From positions 101,233 to 165,232 of the forward strand of contig CAUDQR010000002.1 of NCBI GenBank assembly GCA_958451615.1: a stretch of 64,000 nt of DNA, written 5' to 3'. Position 1 is the first letter of the stretch, and each line of letters starts with the position of its first letter. The notes beneath the pieces are model-generated. The model did not search any database and was not told the DNA's origin. It saw nothing but the letters and a program-made list of their open reading frames with translations. The position numbers and the translations under genes were made by a program. Shown here in pieces: positions 25,903 through 32,857 of this stretch. The DNA is from an uncultured Collinsella sp. Its GTDB lineage: Bacteria > Actinomycetota > Coriobacteriia > Coriobacteriales > Coriobacteriaceae.

Positions 25903-27273
25903 ATGGACCAGCGTTCCGTACGCGATATTCTTGCCGGTAAAACCTACTTTATCCGCACCTTTGGCTGCCAGATGAATCAGCACGACTCCGAGCGTGTGAG
26001 CGGTCTGCTTGATTCGTATGGCTGCCTCATGGCGCTCGATCCCGCGCATGCCGATATCGTTGTCTTCATGACGTGCTGCGTGCGCGAGGCCGCCGATACT
26101 CGCCTGTACGGTCAGTGCAATTCCTGCAAAAGCCTGCCGCCTTCGCCTTCGGGCAAGCGCGTGGTTGCCGTTGGCGGTTGCATCGCGCAGCGCGATGGCG
26201 AGGGCCTGCTCACCAACGTCGATAACGTCAATGTCATCTTTGGCACGCATTCCATTGCACATGTGGCCGAGCTCATTGCCGAGGCGTTCCTTGATGGTAA
26301 GCGTCATATCCGCACCAATGAGCATGAGGATACGGATGCCATGAGTATGCCGTGGCATCGCGAGACTCAGTATCACGCCTGGGTGCCCATCATGACGGGC
26401 TGCAATAATTTCTGCACCTATTGCATCGTGCCGTACGTGCGCGGTCGCGAAAAGAGCCGCCCCTTCGAGGAGATTGTCGACGAGGTGACCGGTTTGGTGC
26501 GCCAGGGCGTGCGTGAGATTACGCTGCTGGGCCAAAACGTTAACTCATATGGTCGCGATCTGTTTGGCAAGCCGCGTTTTGCCGATCTGCTGCGTGCCGT
26601 GGGCGATACGGGCGTGGAGCGCATCTTCTTTACGTCTTCGCATCCCAAGGACCTGTTGCCCGAGACCATCGACGCCATGGCCGAGACGCCTGCCGTTATG
26701 CCACAGCTGCACTTGGCCGTCCAGTCAGGTTCGACGCGGATCCTCAAAGAGATGAATCGCCGTTATACACGCGAGGACTATCTGGGCCTTGTCGATCGCA
26801 TTCGCAACCGCATGCCCGATATCGCGCTCTCGACCGACATTATCGTTGGCTTCCCGGGTGAGACTGAAGAAGACTTTGAGCAGACGCTCTCACTTGCCGA
26901 GACGGTCCGCTATGCTCAGGCCTATACCTTCATCTATTCCAAGCGCGCCGGTACCCCGGCCGCCGAGATTGACGATCCTACGCCGCATGAGGTTATTCTC
27001 GAGCGTTTCAACCGTCTGGTTAAGGTTATCGAGACCACGGCACACGAGTATAACCAGGGTGAGCTTCATACTGTGGTTCCGGCGCTCATTGAGGGAACGA
27101 GTAAAAAGAACGACGCGGTCCTGCTGGGCAAGAGTCCCAAGAATCAGACCGTGCATGCGCCTATCCCCGAGGGGTACAGTATCGATCAGCTTGTTGGCAA
27201 GATCGTTGATGTTGACGTTGACGTTGCCAAGACCTGGTATTTGTCCGGCTCCGTTGTGGGCGAGCCGCGCTAA
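25903..27273 (+). CDS. miaB: tRNA-2-methylthio-N6-dimethylallyladenosine synthase MiaB
   Basis: A 456-residue methylthiotransferase: N-terminal TFGCQMNQHDSE (the GCQMN signature of MiaB), FMTCCVREAADT, radical SAM CNNFCTYC, and a C-terminal TRAM domain. It converts i6A37 to ms2i6A37 in tRNA, acting after MiaA, which is encoded next door with a one-base overlap. ATG 25903 is preferred over ATG 25897 because the AGGA at about 25890 is then correctly spaced. Confidence 0.95.
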   Translation: MDQRSVRDILAGKTYFIRTFGCQMNQHDSERVSGLLDSYGCLMALDPAHADIVVFMTCCVREAADTRLYGQCNSCKSLPPSPSGKRVVAVGGCIAQRDGEGLLTNVDNVNVIFGTHSIAHVAELIAEAFLDGKRHIRTNEHEDTDAMSMPWHRETQYHAWVPIMTGCNNFCTYCIVPYVRGREKSRPFEEIVDEVTGLVRQGVREITLLGQNVNSYGRDLFGKPRFADLLRAVGDTGVERIFFTSSHPKDLLPETIDAMAETPAVMPQLHLAVQSGSTRILKEMNRRYTREDYLGLVDRIRNRMPDIALSTDIIVGFPGETEEDFEQTLSLAETVRYAQAYTFIYSKRAGTPAAEIDDPTPHEVILERFNRLVKVIETTAHEYNQGELHTVVPALIEGTSKKNDAVLLGKSPKNQTVHAPIPEGYSIDQLVGKIVDVDVDVAKTWYLSGSVVGEPR

Positions 27274-28211
27274 TGGTTGCTCCCGGGGCAGGTCTTTCCG
27301 CCGTTGCGATCGTCGGTCCGACGGCGGTTGGTAAGAGTGATGTTGCCGACCGTTTGGCAGCTCGTCTTTCGTCCGAAGTGCTGTCGTGCGATGCGATGCA
27401 AATCTATCGCGGCATGGACATCGGTACCGCAAAGATGGCGCCCGATGAGTGCACGGCGCCGCTGCGTCTCGTTGACATTGTAGAGCCGGGTGTGGCATAT
27501 TCTGCTGCGCTTTATCAGGCTGACGCTCGCGCGCATGTTGAACGTCTCCTTGGTTCGGGTTGCCTGCCGGTTTTTTGCGGAGGTACGGGGCTGTATCTCG
27601 AGGCCGCCCTCGATGAGATGGACTTTCCCTCGGGTGAACTTGAGGACGATCGTCGTGCGGGCTATCAGGAGCTTGCCGAGCGTATTGGCGAGGAAGAACT
27701 GCATGCCTTGCTTGCCGAGCGCGATCCAGAATCGGCTGCTGTTATTCATCCCCATAACGTGCGCCGTGTGATTCGTGCGCTCGAGATGCATGATGATGGT
27801 ATCTCCTATGCACAGCAAAAGTCGCAGTTTAGTGTTCCGCGCGAGCATTATCATGCCCTATGGTTTGGTCTGACGCGTAATCGCGAGGTGCTCTACGAGC
27901 GCATTAATCTGCGCGTCGATCTGATGTTTGAGCAGGGTCTTGTCGATGAGGTCCGCGGTCTTATGGCCCAGGGTCTGGGAGATGCCCTGACGTCGATGCA
28001 GGCAATTGGCTATAAAGAGATCATTGATGCTTTCAATGGCGTGATGAGCATGGATGAGGCCCGCGAACTCATTAAGATGCGTTCGCGTCGTTATGCCAAG
28101 CGTCAGCTTTCGTGGTTTAAGCGCGATGACCGTATCGTGTGGTTTGATATGGATGAATGTACGATCGATGAGGTCGTTGAGGATATCCTGCATCGTATTG
28201 AGGCTGCCTAA
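27273..28211 (+). CDS. miaA: tRNA dimethylallyltransferase MiaA
   Basis: A 312-residue enzyme with P-loop GPTAVGKS at about 13-20, the SCDAMQIYRGMDIGTAK motif and the C-terminal RYAKRQLSWFKRD signature. It transfers the dimethylallyl group to A37 of tRNAs reading UNN codons. Its ATG overlaps the miaB stop by one base, and its stop overlaps the hflX ATG, so miaB-miaA-hflX form a translationally coupled set. Confidence 0.96.
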   Translation: MVAPGAGLSAVAIVGPTAVGKSDVADRLAARLSSEVLSCDAMQIYRGMDIGTAKMAPDECTAPLRLVDIVEPGVAYSAALYQADARAHVERLLGSGCLPVFCGGTGLYLEAALDEMDFPSGELEDDRRAGYQELAERIGEEELHALLAERDPESAAVIHPHNVRRVIRALEMHDDGISYAQQKSQFSVPREHYHALWFGLTRNREVLYERINLRVDLMFEQGLVDEVRGLMAQGLGDALTSMQAIGYKEIIDAFNGVMSMDEARELIKMRSRRYAKRQLSWFKRDDRIVWFDMDECTIDEVVEDILHRIEAA

Positions 28212-29500
28212 TGGCCCGTTTCCCCCTTGTTCCCACGGCACCCGAGCCCGAGCGTGCCATTTTAGTTGGTGTTGAGTGGCGCGACAATGCATGGCCGCTC
28301 GATCGCTCGCTTGATGAGCTGGAGCGTCTTGCCCACACAGCTGGTGCCCGGTGCGTGGCACGCTTGTCGCAGCGTTTGGTAAAGCCGTATCCTAAATCGT
28401 TTATCGGTTCCGGTAAGGTTGAAGAGCTGTGCGGCCTGGTGCATCGCATGGATGCCGATGTCGTTATTTTTGACGACGACCTGACCCCCTCGCAGCAATC
28501 CTATTTGGAGAAAGCCGTGGGCGAGCCGGTAAAGATTATCGATCGCACAGCACTGATCCTGGATATCTTTGGCCTGCATGCTCAGACGCGTGAGGGACGC
28601 CTGCAGGTACAGCTGGCACAGCTTCAATATTTGTTGCCTCGCCTGCGTGGCATGTGGAGCCATCTCGCCAAGGAGCAGACGCGCGGCGGCATCGGCTCAC
28701 GTTTTGGTCAGGGCGAAAGTCAGCTCGAGGTTGACCGTCGCCTCATTCGTAATAAGATCGCTGCGCTTCGTCGTGAGCTCAAGCAGGTTGAACAGCGTCG
28801 CGATGTTCAATCCAAGAGTCGCATTGAGTCACCGGCGTTTCGCGTCGCGTTAGCCGGTTATACCAATGCCGGTAAATCGACGTTACTCAATCGTCTGACC
28901 GGCTCTACGGTACTTTCGCAGGACAAGCTGTTTGCTACGCTCGACCCGACGACGCGTTCGTATCGTCTGCCCGGCGGTCGCGGCATGACGATTACCGATA
29001 CCGTCGGCTTTATTCAAAAGCTGCCCCATGGTCTGGTCGATGCCTTTAAATCGACGCTGTCCGAGGTTTTGGGTGCCGATCTAATTCTCAAAGTCGTAGA
29101 TGCGTCTGACGAGGACTATGAGCGGCAGCTGGAGGCTGTCGACCGCGTGCTTGATGAGATCGGCGCCGGAGAGCGTTTAACGCTGACCGTATTCAATAAA
29201 ATCGATCTTCTCGATAGCGTCGGTCGATTGAGTTTCCGTCGTCGCTATCCGGAGGCCGTTCTGTTCTCGGCCCAAACGGGCGAGGGGCTCGACGATCTCG
29301 TCGACCGGATTGCTCGCGAGGCAGCTGCCACCGATGTGTTGCTCTCCGCTGATATCCCGTATCGTGAGGGCGCTCTCATCACGCTGGTGCATGAGCAGGG
29401 AATCCTTCTGCATGAGGAATATCTCGAGGACGGCGTTCGCATTGTGGCGAAGTTGCCGGCTCGTATTGCACCGCGGCTCGAGCGCTATCGTACGGAATAA
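28211..29500 (+). CDS. hflX: Ribosome-associated GTPase HflX
   Basis: A 429-residue GTPase with the HflX N-terminal domain (GSGKVEEL, VIFDDDLTPSQQSYLEKAV), glycine-rich linker GGIGSRFGQGESQLE, and G motifs GYTNAGKST (about 215), DPTTRSY, DTVGFI and NKID. HflX rescues or splits stalled ribosomes, especially under heat stress. Its last 16 bases overlap the convergent acyltransferase gene, so no terminator separates them. Confidence 0.96.
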   Translation: MARFPLVPTAPEPERAILVGVEWRDNAWPLDRSLDELERLAHTAGARCVARLSQRLVKPYPKSFIGSGKVEELCGLVHRMDADVVIFDDDLTPSQQSYLEKAVGEPVKIIDRTALILDIFGLHAQTREGRLQVQLAQLQYLLPRLRGMWSHLAKEQTRGGIGSRFGQGESQLEVDRRLIRNKIAALRRELKQVEQRRDVQSKSRIESPAFRVALAGYTNAGKSTLLNRLTGSTVLSQDKLFATLDPTTRSYRLPGGRGMTITDTVGFIQKLPHGLVDAFKSTLSEVLGADLILKVVDASDEDYERQLEAVDRVLDEIGAGERLTLTVFNKIDLLDSVGRLSFRRRYPEAVLFSAQTGEGLDDLVDRIAREAAATDVLLSADIPYREGALITLVHEQGILLHEEYLEDGVRIVAKLPARIAPRLERYRTE

Positions 29501-30189
29501 ACGATTTCTAGCACGCCTAGAATGACTGGCTGATGGAGCAGGTAGAACGGTAAGGCATGCCGACCCAGGACTGCGAGCGCCGGGATAGGATTGGCGTATG
29601 CCCATGCTGGCGCTTCGAGACTTGATGCTTGTGCTGCCTGGGCAGCAAAAAAGCCGGTAAGGTACATAAAGACAAACGGTATGAGCGGATAGTAATCTCC
29701 CGAAACAAAACCCGGGCCTGGGAATCCAAGCCATGCCAGGTAGGGGAGTGGGTAGACCGCCTTTGGAATGCCCCAGGTTAGGGCAAAAAGAACAAGGCAC
29801 GCTGCGATGCCCCATGAGCCCGGTAATTTTTGGAGTAACGGACGGGTGAACGCAACCACCGCGGTGCACACCGCCATGCAATAAATGATGCCAAAGTTCA
29901 CTGAATCGTCGACCGATACGAGAGTTGTTGCGATCCAGACGACCAGAGCTGCGGCAGCGTACTTAGCCGCTCGTTTGGCATTGTTGCGTGAGAGCGTGCA
30001 CATCCAACCCGCGATAAACAAAAATAGCCAGCTGATGCTGGCGCGCCAGATGTCTTGAAAGACTGACTGGGTAAACCAGGGCATATCCCAGCCGTACAGG
30101 TAGGCGAGATCATAGCAAGCGTGAAATCCTGCCATAGAAATCATCGTAAACCCGCGGACGGTATCAAAGATGGTGATGCGTTTTTGCAT
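29485..30189 (-). CDS. Predicted membrane acyltransferase (heparan-alpha-glucosaminide N-acetyltransferase-like, DUF1624)
   Basis: A 234-residue multi-pass membrane protein (about seven hydrophobic helices) beginning RITIFDTVRGFTMISMAGFHACYDL, which has the R/D/RG...HxxxDL pattern of the DUF1624/acyltransferase group. The substrate is unknown; wall or polysaccharide acylation is a guess. Its ATG overlaps the lexA stop by one base, so it is co-transcribed with lexA and may be SOS-regulated. It converges on hflX. Confidence 0.78.
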   Translation of the reverse strand: MQKRITIFDTVRGFTMISMAGFHACYDLAYLYGWDMPWFTQSVFQDIWRASISWLFLFIAGWMCTLSRNNAKRAAKYAAAALVVWIATTLVSVDDSVNFGIIYCMAVCTAVVAFTRPLLQKLPGSWGIAACLVLFALTWGIPKAVYPLPYLAWLGFPGPGFVSGDYYPLIPFVFMYLTGFFAAQAAQASSLEAPAWAYANPIPALAVLGRHALPFYLLHQPVILGVLEIVYSVR

Positions 30190-30833
30190 TACGAGAACCG
30201 GCGCATTAAACCGACAACTTTACCCAAAATAACGGGGTTCGTCGCATAGATGGGCTCCATAGCGTCGTTCTCGGGTTGCAAGCGCACACGTCCCTGCTCC
30301 TTGTAGAACGTCTTGACGGTCGCCGAACCATCAATCATGGCCACGACAATTTCGCCGTTCATGGCACTTTTTTGTTCACGGACGATGATGTAATCGCCAT
30401 TGAAGATGCCGACATTGATCATTGAGCTCCCATGCACCTCAAGGATAAAGGAACCCTGATCAGTGGCGATTTCGGTCGGGATAGTAAACGTGTCTTCGAT
30501 ATTCTGCTCGGCCAGAATGGGAATCCCAGCCGCGACGCGACCAACGAGCGGCAGCGAGACCGTTCCGCGAGGTGCGGTGGGCTCGTCAGATTTAGAAATT
30601 GAGACAGAGGAACCATCCTCGTTAAAGAGTTCCAGGGCGCGCGGTTTGGTGGCATCGCGCTTGAGTAGCCCGCGCGCTTCAAGGGCAGAGAGATGGGCGT
30701 GCACGGTGCTGGGGGAGGAAAGGCCCACGGCAGAAGCCATCTCGCGCACGCTGGGCGGATAACCCTTCTCCTGCTGATATTCCTTGATGAAGTCGTAAAT
30801 TTGCTGCTGACGCTTGGTAATTTTGCGAGCCAT
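30189..30833 (-). CDS. lexA: SOS repressor LexA
   Basis: A 214-residue LexA: N-terminal winged helix (KRQQQIYDFIKEYQQEKGYPPSVREMA), cleavage site A102-G103 in GRVAAGIP, nucleophile S137 in HGSSM and general base K174 in ATVKTF; the Ser-Lys spacing of 37 equals that of E. coli LexA. It represses the SOS genes until RecA stimulates self-cleavage. Start at 30833 gives the conserved MARKITKRQ N-terminus with AGAGGAT upstream; a longer in-frame start is not conserved in type. Three LexA boxes lie upstream. Confidence 0.97.
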   Translation of the reverse strand: MARKITKRQQQIYDFIKEYQQEKGYPPSVREMASAVGLSSPSTVHAHLSALEARGLLKRDATKPRALELFNEDGSSVSISKSDEPTAPRGTVSLPLVGRVAAGIPILAEQNIEDTFTIPTEIATDQGSFILEVHGSSMINVGIFNGDYIIVREQKSAMNGEIVVAMIDGSATVKTFYKEQGRVRLQPENDAMEPIYATNPVILGKVVGLMRRFS

Positions 30834-30856
30834 CAGGGCATCCTCTCTACCCATGT

Positions 30857-30870
30857 CAAACAAATGTTCG
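30857..30870. promoter_or_regulatory. LexA box 1 (lexA-proximal)
   Basis: CAAAC-AAAT-GTTCG, one mismatch from CGAAC-N4-GTTCG, 23 bases upstream of the lexA start codon. Position suggests autoregulation of lexA. Confidence 0.75.
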
Positions 30871-30878
30871 AATTTTGC

Positions 30879-30906
30879 TTGACAGGAACAACTGTTCGAA
30901 GATAAT
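30879..30906 (+). promoter_or_regulatory. Promoter of the LysM gene with LexA box 2 in the spacer
   Basis: TTGACA (30879-30884), 16 bases, GATAAT (30901-30906) is a near-consensus promoter on the + strand. LexA box 2, GGAAC-AACT-GTTCG (30885-30898, one mismatch), fills the spacer exactly as in the recA promoter. Confidence 0.82.
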
Positions 30907-30912
30907 AATAAC

Positions 30913-30926
30913 CGAACATTCGTTCT
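30913..30926. promoter_or_regulatory. LexA box 3
   Basis: CGAAC-ATTC-GTTCT, one mismatch from the consensus, just downstream of the LysM-gene promoter and upstream of lexA on the other strand. It would add to repression in either direction. Confidence 0.72.
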
Positions 30927-30996
30927 CGCGCTAGACATTTTTGTCCGCGCGGCTTGATAAAACTGTTCTCAGCAAAACACGCGAGAGGAGAACATG

Positions 30997-31446
30997 ATGA
31001 ACGTAACGAATATGGTCCAGGGAAACCTCGCCCTTAAGCTCGAGACGCCTGCAGAACCCACTTTTACGGTTGTTCAGGGTGGCCGCTCCGGCTTTCAGCC
31101 TTTGACCGTAAAGCCTGCGCGCAATCAGCAGGCTGTAGTCGCGCCGGCCCGCGTTGCCCTGAAAGTTCCGACGATTGTCGCCGTCGCCGTTGCGCTTACG
31201 CTCTTCTTTGTCCTCGCTATGTCGGTCTTTAGCGCTCGTCACGCCGCGTATGCCGAGTCCGTTTCCAACATTACCTACGAGACCATTCGCGTTCAGCCTG
31301 GCGATTCTCTTTGGTCGCTTGCCGAAGAATATCCAATCGAAGGCCTTTCCACGCAAGAGACTTCCGACATGATCCGTAACGTCAATCATCTGGAGCATGG
31401 TTCGCTCGCCGCCGGTGCGCATCTTAAGGTTCCTGTTCGTTCGTAA
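30997..31446 (+). CDS. LysM membrane protein, likely SOS-induced division inhibitor (YneA/DivS/ChiZ-like)
   Basis: A 149-residue protein with a cytoplasmic N-terminus, one transmembrane helix at about 55-80 (VPTIVAVAVALTLFFVLAMSVF) and an extracytoplasmic LysM domain (about 97-148: ETIRVQPGDSLWSLAEEY...GAHLKVP). Small membrane-plus-LysM proteins encoded divergently from lexA are SOS-induced cell-division suppressors in Bacillus (YneA), Corynebacterium (DivS) and Mycobacterium (Rv2719c). The lexA neighbour, the LexA box in its promoter and nrdR downstream match. ATG 30997 is preferred over ATG 30994 because AGGAG (30986-30990) is then better spaced. Function is inferred. Confidence 0.85.
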   Translation: MNVTNMVQGNLALKLETPAEPTFTVVQGGRSGFQPLTVKPARNQQAVVAPARVALKVPTIVAVAVALTLFFVLAMSVFSARHAAYAESVSNITYETIRVQPGDSLWSLAEEYPIEGLSTQETSDMIRNVNHLEHGSLAAGAHLKVPVRS

Positions 31447-31459
31447 TCATTATCGCGTT

Positions 31460-31503
31460 GCGCATGGTACCCTTGTTATCGTTTAAGAGGAGGTACCATG
31501 CGC
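31460..31503 (+). promoter_or_regulatory. Hairpin enclosing the nrdR start codon
   Basis: GCGCATGGTACC (31460-31471) and GGTACCATGCGC (31492-31503) are perfect 12-bp inverted repeats. The right arm contains the nrdR ATG (31498-31500) and the GAGGAGG ribosome-binding site begins in the 20-base loop. In RNA this would block initiation; in DNA it could be an operator. Confidence 0.6.
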
Positions 31504-31941
31504 TGTCCCAAATGCGGCAAGGCACATACCCGCGTCGTTGATTCTCGTATGCAGGAGTCAAATAACACCATTAAGCGCCGTCGCGAATGTTGCTCGTGTA
31601 ACTACCGCTTTACAACGTTCGAGCGATGCGAAGACCCAATCGAGGTCATTAAGTCAGACGGAACCAAGCAGCGGTTTGATCGCAATAAGCTGCTCGTCGG
31701 CTTGATGCGCGCCACCATCAAGCGCGATATCGACACTAAGAAGCTCAATGAGATTATCGATGACATCGAGGTCGAGCTTCGCTCTCGCACGCTGACGGCC
31801 GTCACGTCCCATGAGTTGGGTGACATGGTGCTCAAGCGCTTGGCCAAGATTGACAAGGTGGCGTACATCCGCTTTGCCTCGGTCTACCGCGATTTCAAAG
31901 ACGTCGATGAGTTTCTGCAAGAGCTCGACAAGCTAAGGTGA
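31498..31941 (+). CDS. nrdR: Transcriptional repressor NrdR
   Basis: A 147-residue NrdR: zinc ribbon with C3, C6, C31 and C34 (MRCPKC...[12 protein letters not shown]) and an ATP-cone domain ([23 protein letters not shown]). It senses ATP/dATP and represses ribonucleotide reductase genes. Adjacent to lexA/LysM gene as in other actinobacteria and followed by dut after four bases, which ties DNA-damage response to nucleotide supply. The start codon lies within a perfect inverted repeat. Confidence 0.97.
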   Translation: MRCPKCGKAHTRVVDSRMQESNNTIKRRRECCSCNYRFTTFERCEDPIEVIKSDGTKQRFDRNKLLVGLMRATIKRDIDTKKLNEIIDDIEVELRSRTLTAVTSHELGDMVLKRLAKIDKVAYIRFASVYRDFKDVDEFLQELDKLR

Positions 31942-31945
31942 TTCC

Positions 31946-32389
31946 ATGTCCAACATTACCGTCAACATAAAGCGTCTCGATCCCACCGTTGAGCTTCCCA
32001 AATACGCCCATCCCACTGATGCCGGCTTGGATTTGCGCTCCAACGAGGACTGCTTCCTGAAGCCCTTCGAACGCCGTCTGGTCTCTACGGGGCTGGCCAT
32101 CGCCCTGCCCGACGGCTACGCCGGCTTCGTCCAGCCCCGCAGCGGCTTGGCCATCAAGCAGGGCCTGTCTATAGTCAACACGCCGGGCCTCATTGACGCC
32201 CACTACCGAGGAGAACTCAAGGTTATCCTTATCAACCTGGATCCCACCAACGACATCCAAATCAACAAAGGCGACCGCATCGCCCAGCTCGTCATCCAAG
32301 AAGTCCCCACGGTCAACCTCGTAGAAGTAGAAGAACTAGACAAAACCGACCGAGGCAAAGGAGGCTTCGGCTCCTCCGGCGTCGCTTAA
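31946..32389 (+). CDS. dut: dUTP diphosphatase
   Basis: A 147-residue trimeric dUTPase with the five conserved motifs: [45 protein letters not shown] and [11 protein letters not shown]. It hydrolyses dUTP to dUMP and keeps uracil out of DNA. It is four bases after nrdR. Downstream lies the family B repeat locus rather than a plain terminator. Confidence 0.97.
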   Translation: MSNITVNIKRLDPTVELPKYAHPTDAGLDLRSNEDCFLKPFERRLVSTGLAIALPDGYAGFVQPRSGLAIKQGLSIVNTPGLIDAHYRGELKVILINLDPTNDIQINKGDRIAQLVIQEVPTVNLVEVEELDKTDRGKGGFGSSGVA

Positions 32390-32427
32390 TCTTTTCAACA
32401 TGTAGGGTCGGCCTCTCACCCGGGGCC

Positions 32428-32469
32428 CACACATATCATCCTGTGCGCAAACATTCTCGCGGGGGGGGG
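32428..32469 (+). repeat. Degenerate family B half-copy followed by a G tract
   Basis: Bases 32428-32460 (CACACATATCATCC...AACATTCTCGC) repeat 32496-32527 in direct orientation with a few differences, then run into nine G (32461-32469). Only the left half of the family B core is present, so this is a truncated copy. The G run lies outside any gene. Confidence 0.65.
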
Positions 32470-32483
32470 CGCTCATATCCCTC

Positions 32484-32592
32484 CCGCCCGCCTCTCACAC
32501 ATATCATTCCATGCTCAAACATTCTCGCTTCGCTTCGCTCGCTGCGAAACTGCGCGTGGAACGATATGTGTGAGAGGCAGGCGGGCGGCTAC
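32484..32592 (+). repeat. Structured palindrome, family B copy 1
   Basis: Arms 32484-32505 and 32563-32588 pair over 22 bp with a 4-base bulge in the right arm. The core (ATATCATTCCATGC...GCGTGGAACGATAT) includes an apical TTCGC repeat hairpin. On the - strand a GTAG (32592-32589) abuts the foot of the stem. The same core occurs inverted at 32768-32823, with this copy carrying nine extra bases in the apical region. Confidence 0.85.
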
Positions 32593-32618
32593 TCGCTTGA
32601 AAAAAATAATTACATTCT

Positions 32619-32667
32619 AGTAAGCCAGTGCGACAAAGGAACAATCCCTTTGTCGCACTGGCTTACT
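32619..32667. repeat. Perfect 21-bp hairpin between the family B palindromes
   Basis: Arms 32619-32639 and 32647-32667 are perfect 21-bp complements around a 7-base loop. It occupies the centre of the locus as the linker stem does at 10955-11071. A smaller hairpin, TAGCAGGT / ACCTGCTA (32693-32700, 32723-32730), follows. It could end transcription of dut, but no long T run is present. Confidence 0.8.
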
Positions 32668-32740
32668 GTATGTAGATTTTCGGTTTCGCCTTAGCAGGTT
32701 CTAATGGTAGGGAATCTGGTGTACCTGCTAGTACGTAAAC

Positions 32741-32847
32741 GTAGCTGCTCGGCGGGAGCCGTCCATATATCGTTCCACGCGCAGTTTCGCAGCGAAGCGA
32801 GAATGTTTGAGCATGGAATGATATATGGGCGGCTCCCGCCGAGCAGC
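32741..32847 (-). repeat. Structured palindrome, family B copy 2 (inverted)
   Basis: Arms 32744-32771 and 32820-32847 pair at 27 of 28 positions plus one G-T pair. The core is the reverse complement of copy 1, while the outer arm sequence is unrelated to that of copy 1. GTAG (32741-32744) abuts the 5' foot of the stem. The copy ends eleven bases before the stop of the - strand glycosyltransferase gene. Confidence 0.87.
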
Positions 32848-32857
32848 GGACTTACGC

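Noticed and set aside
32461..32469. G9 tract as a phase-variation switch
   Set aside because: It lies outside any gene and not within an evident promoter; it is probably decay of a repeat copy.
32428..32527. Possible CRISPR repeats from the directly repeated CACACATATCAT segment
   Set aside because: Only two direct copies, no regular spacers and no cas genes; better explained as a truncated palindrome copy.
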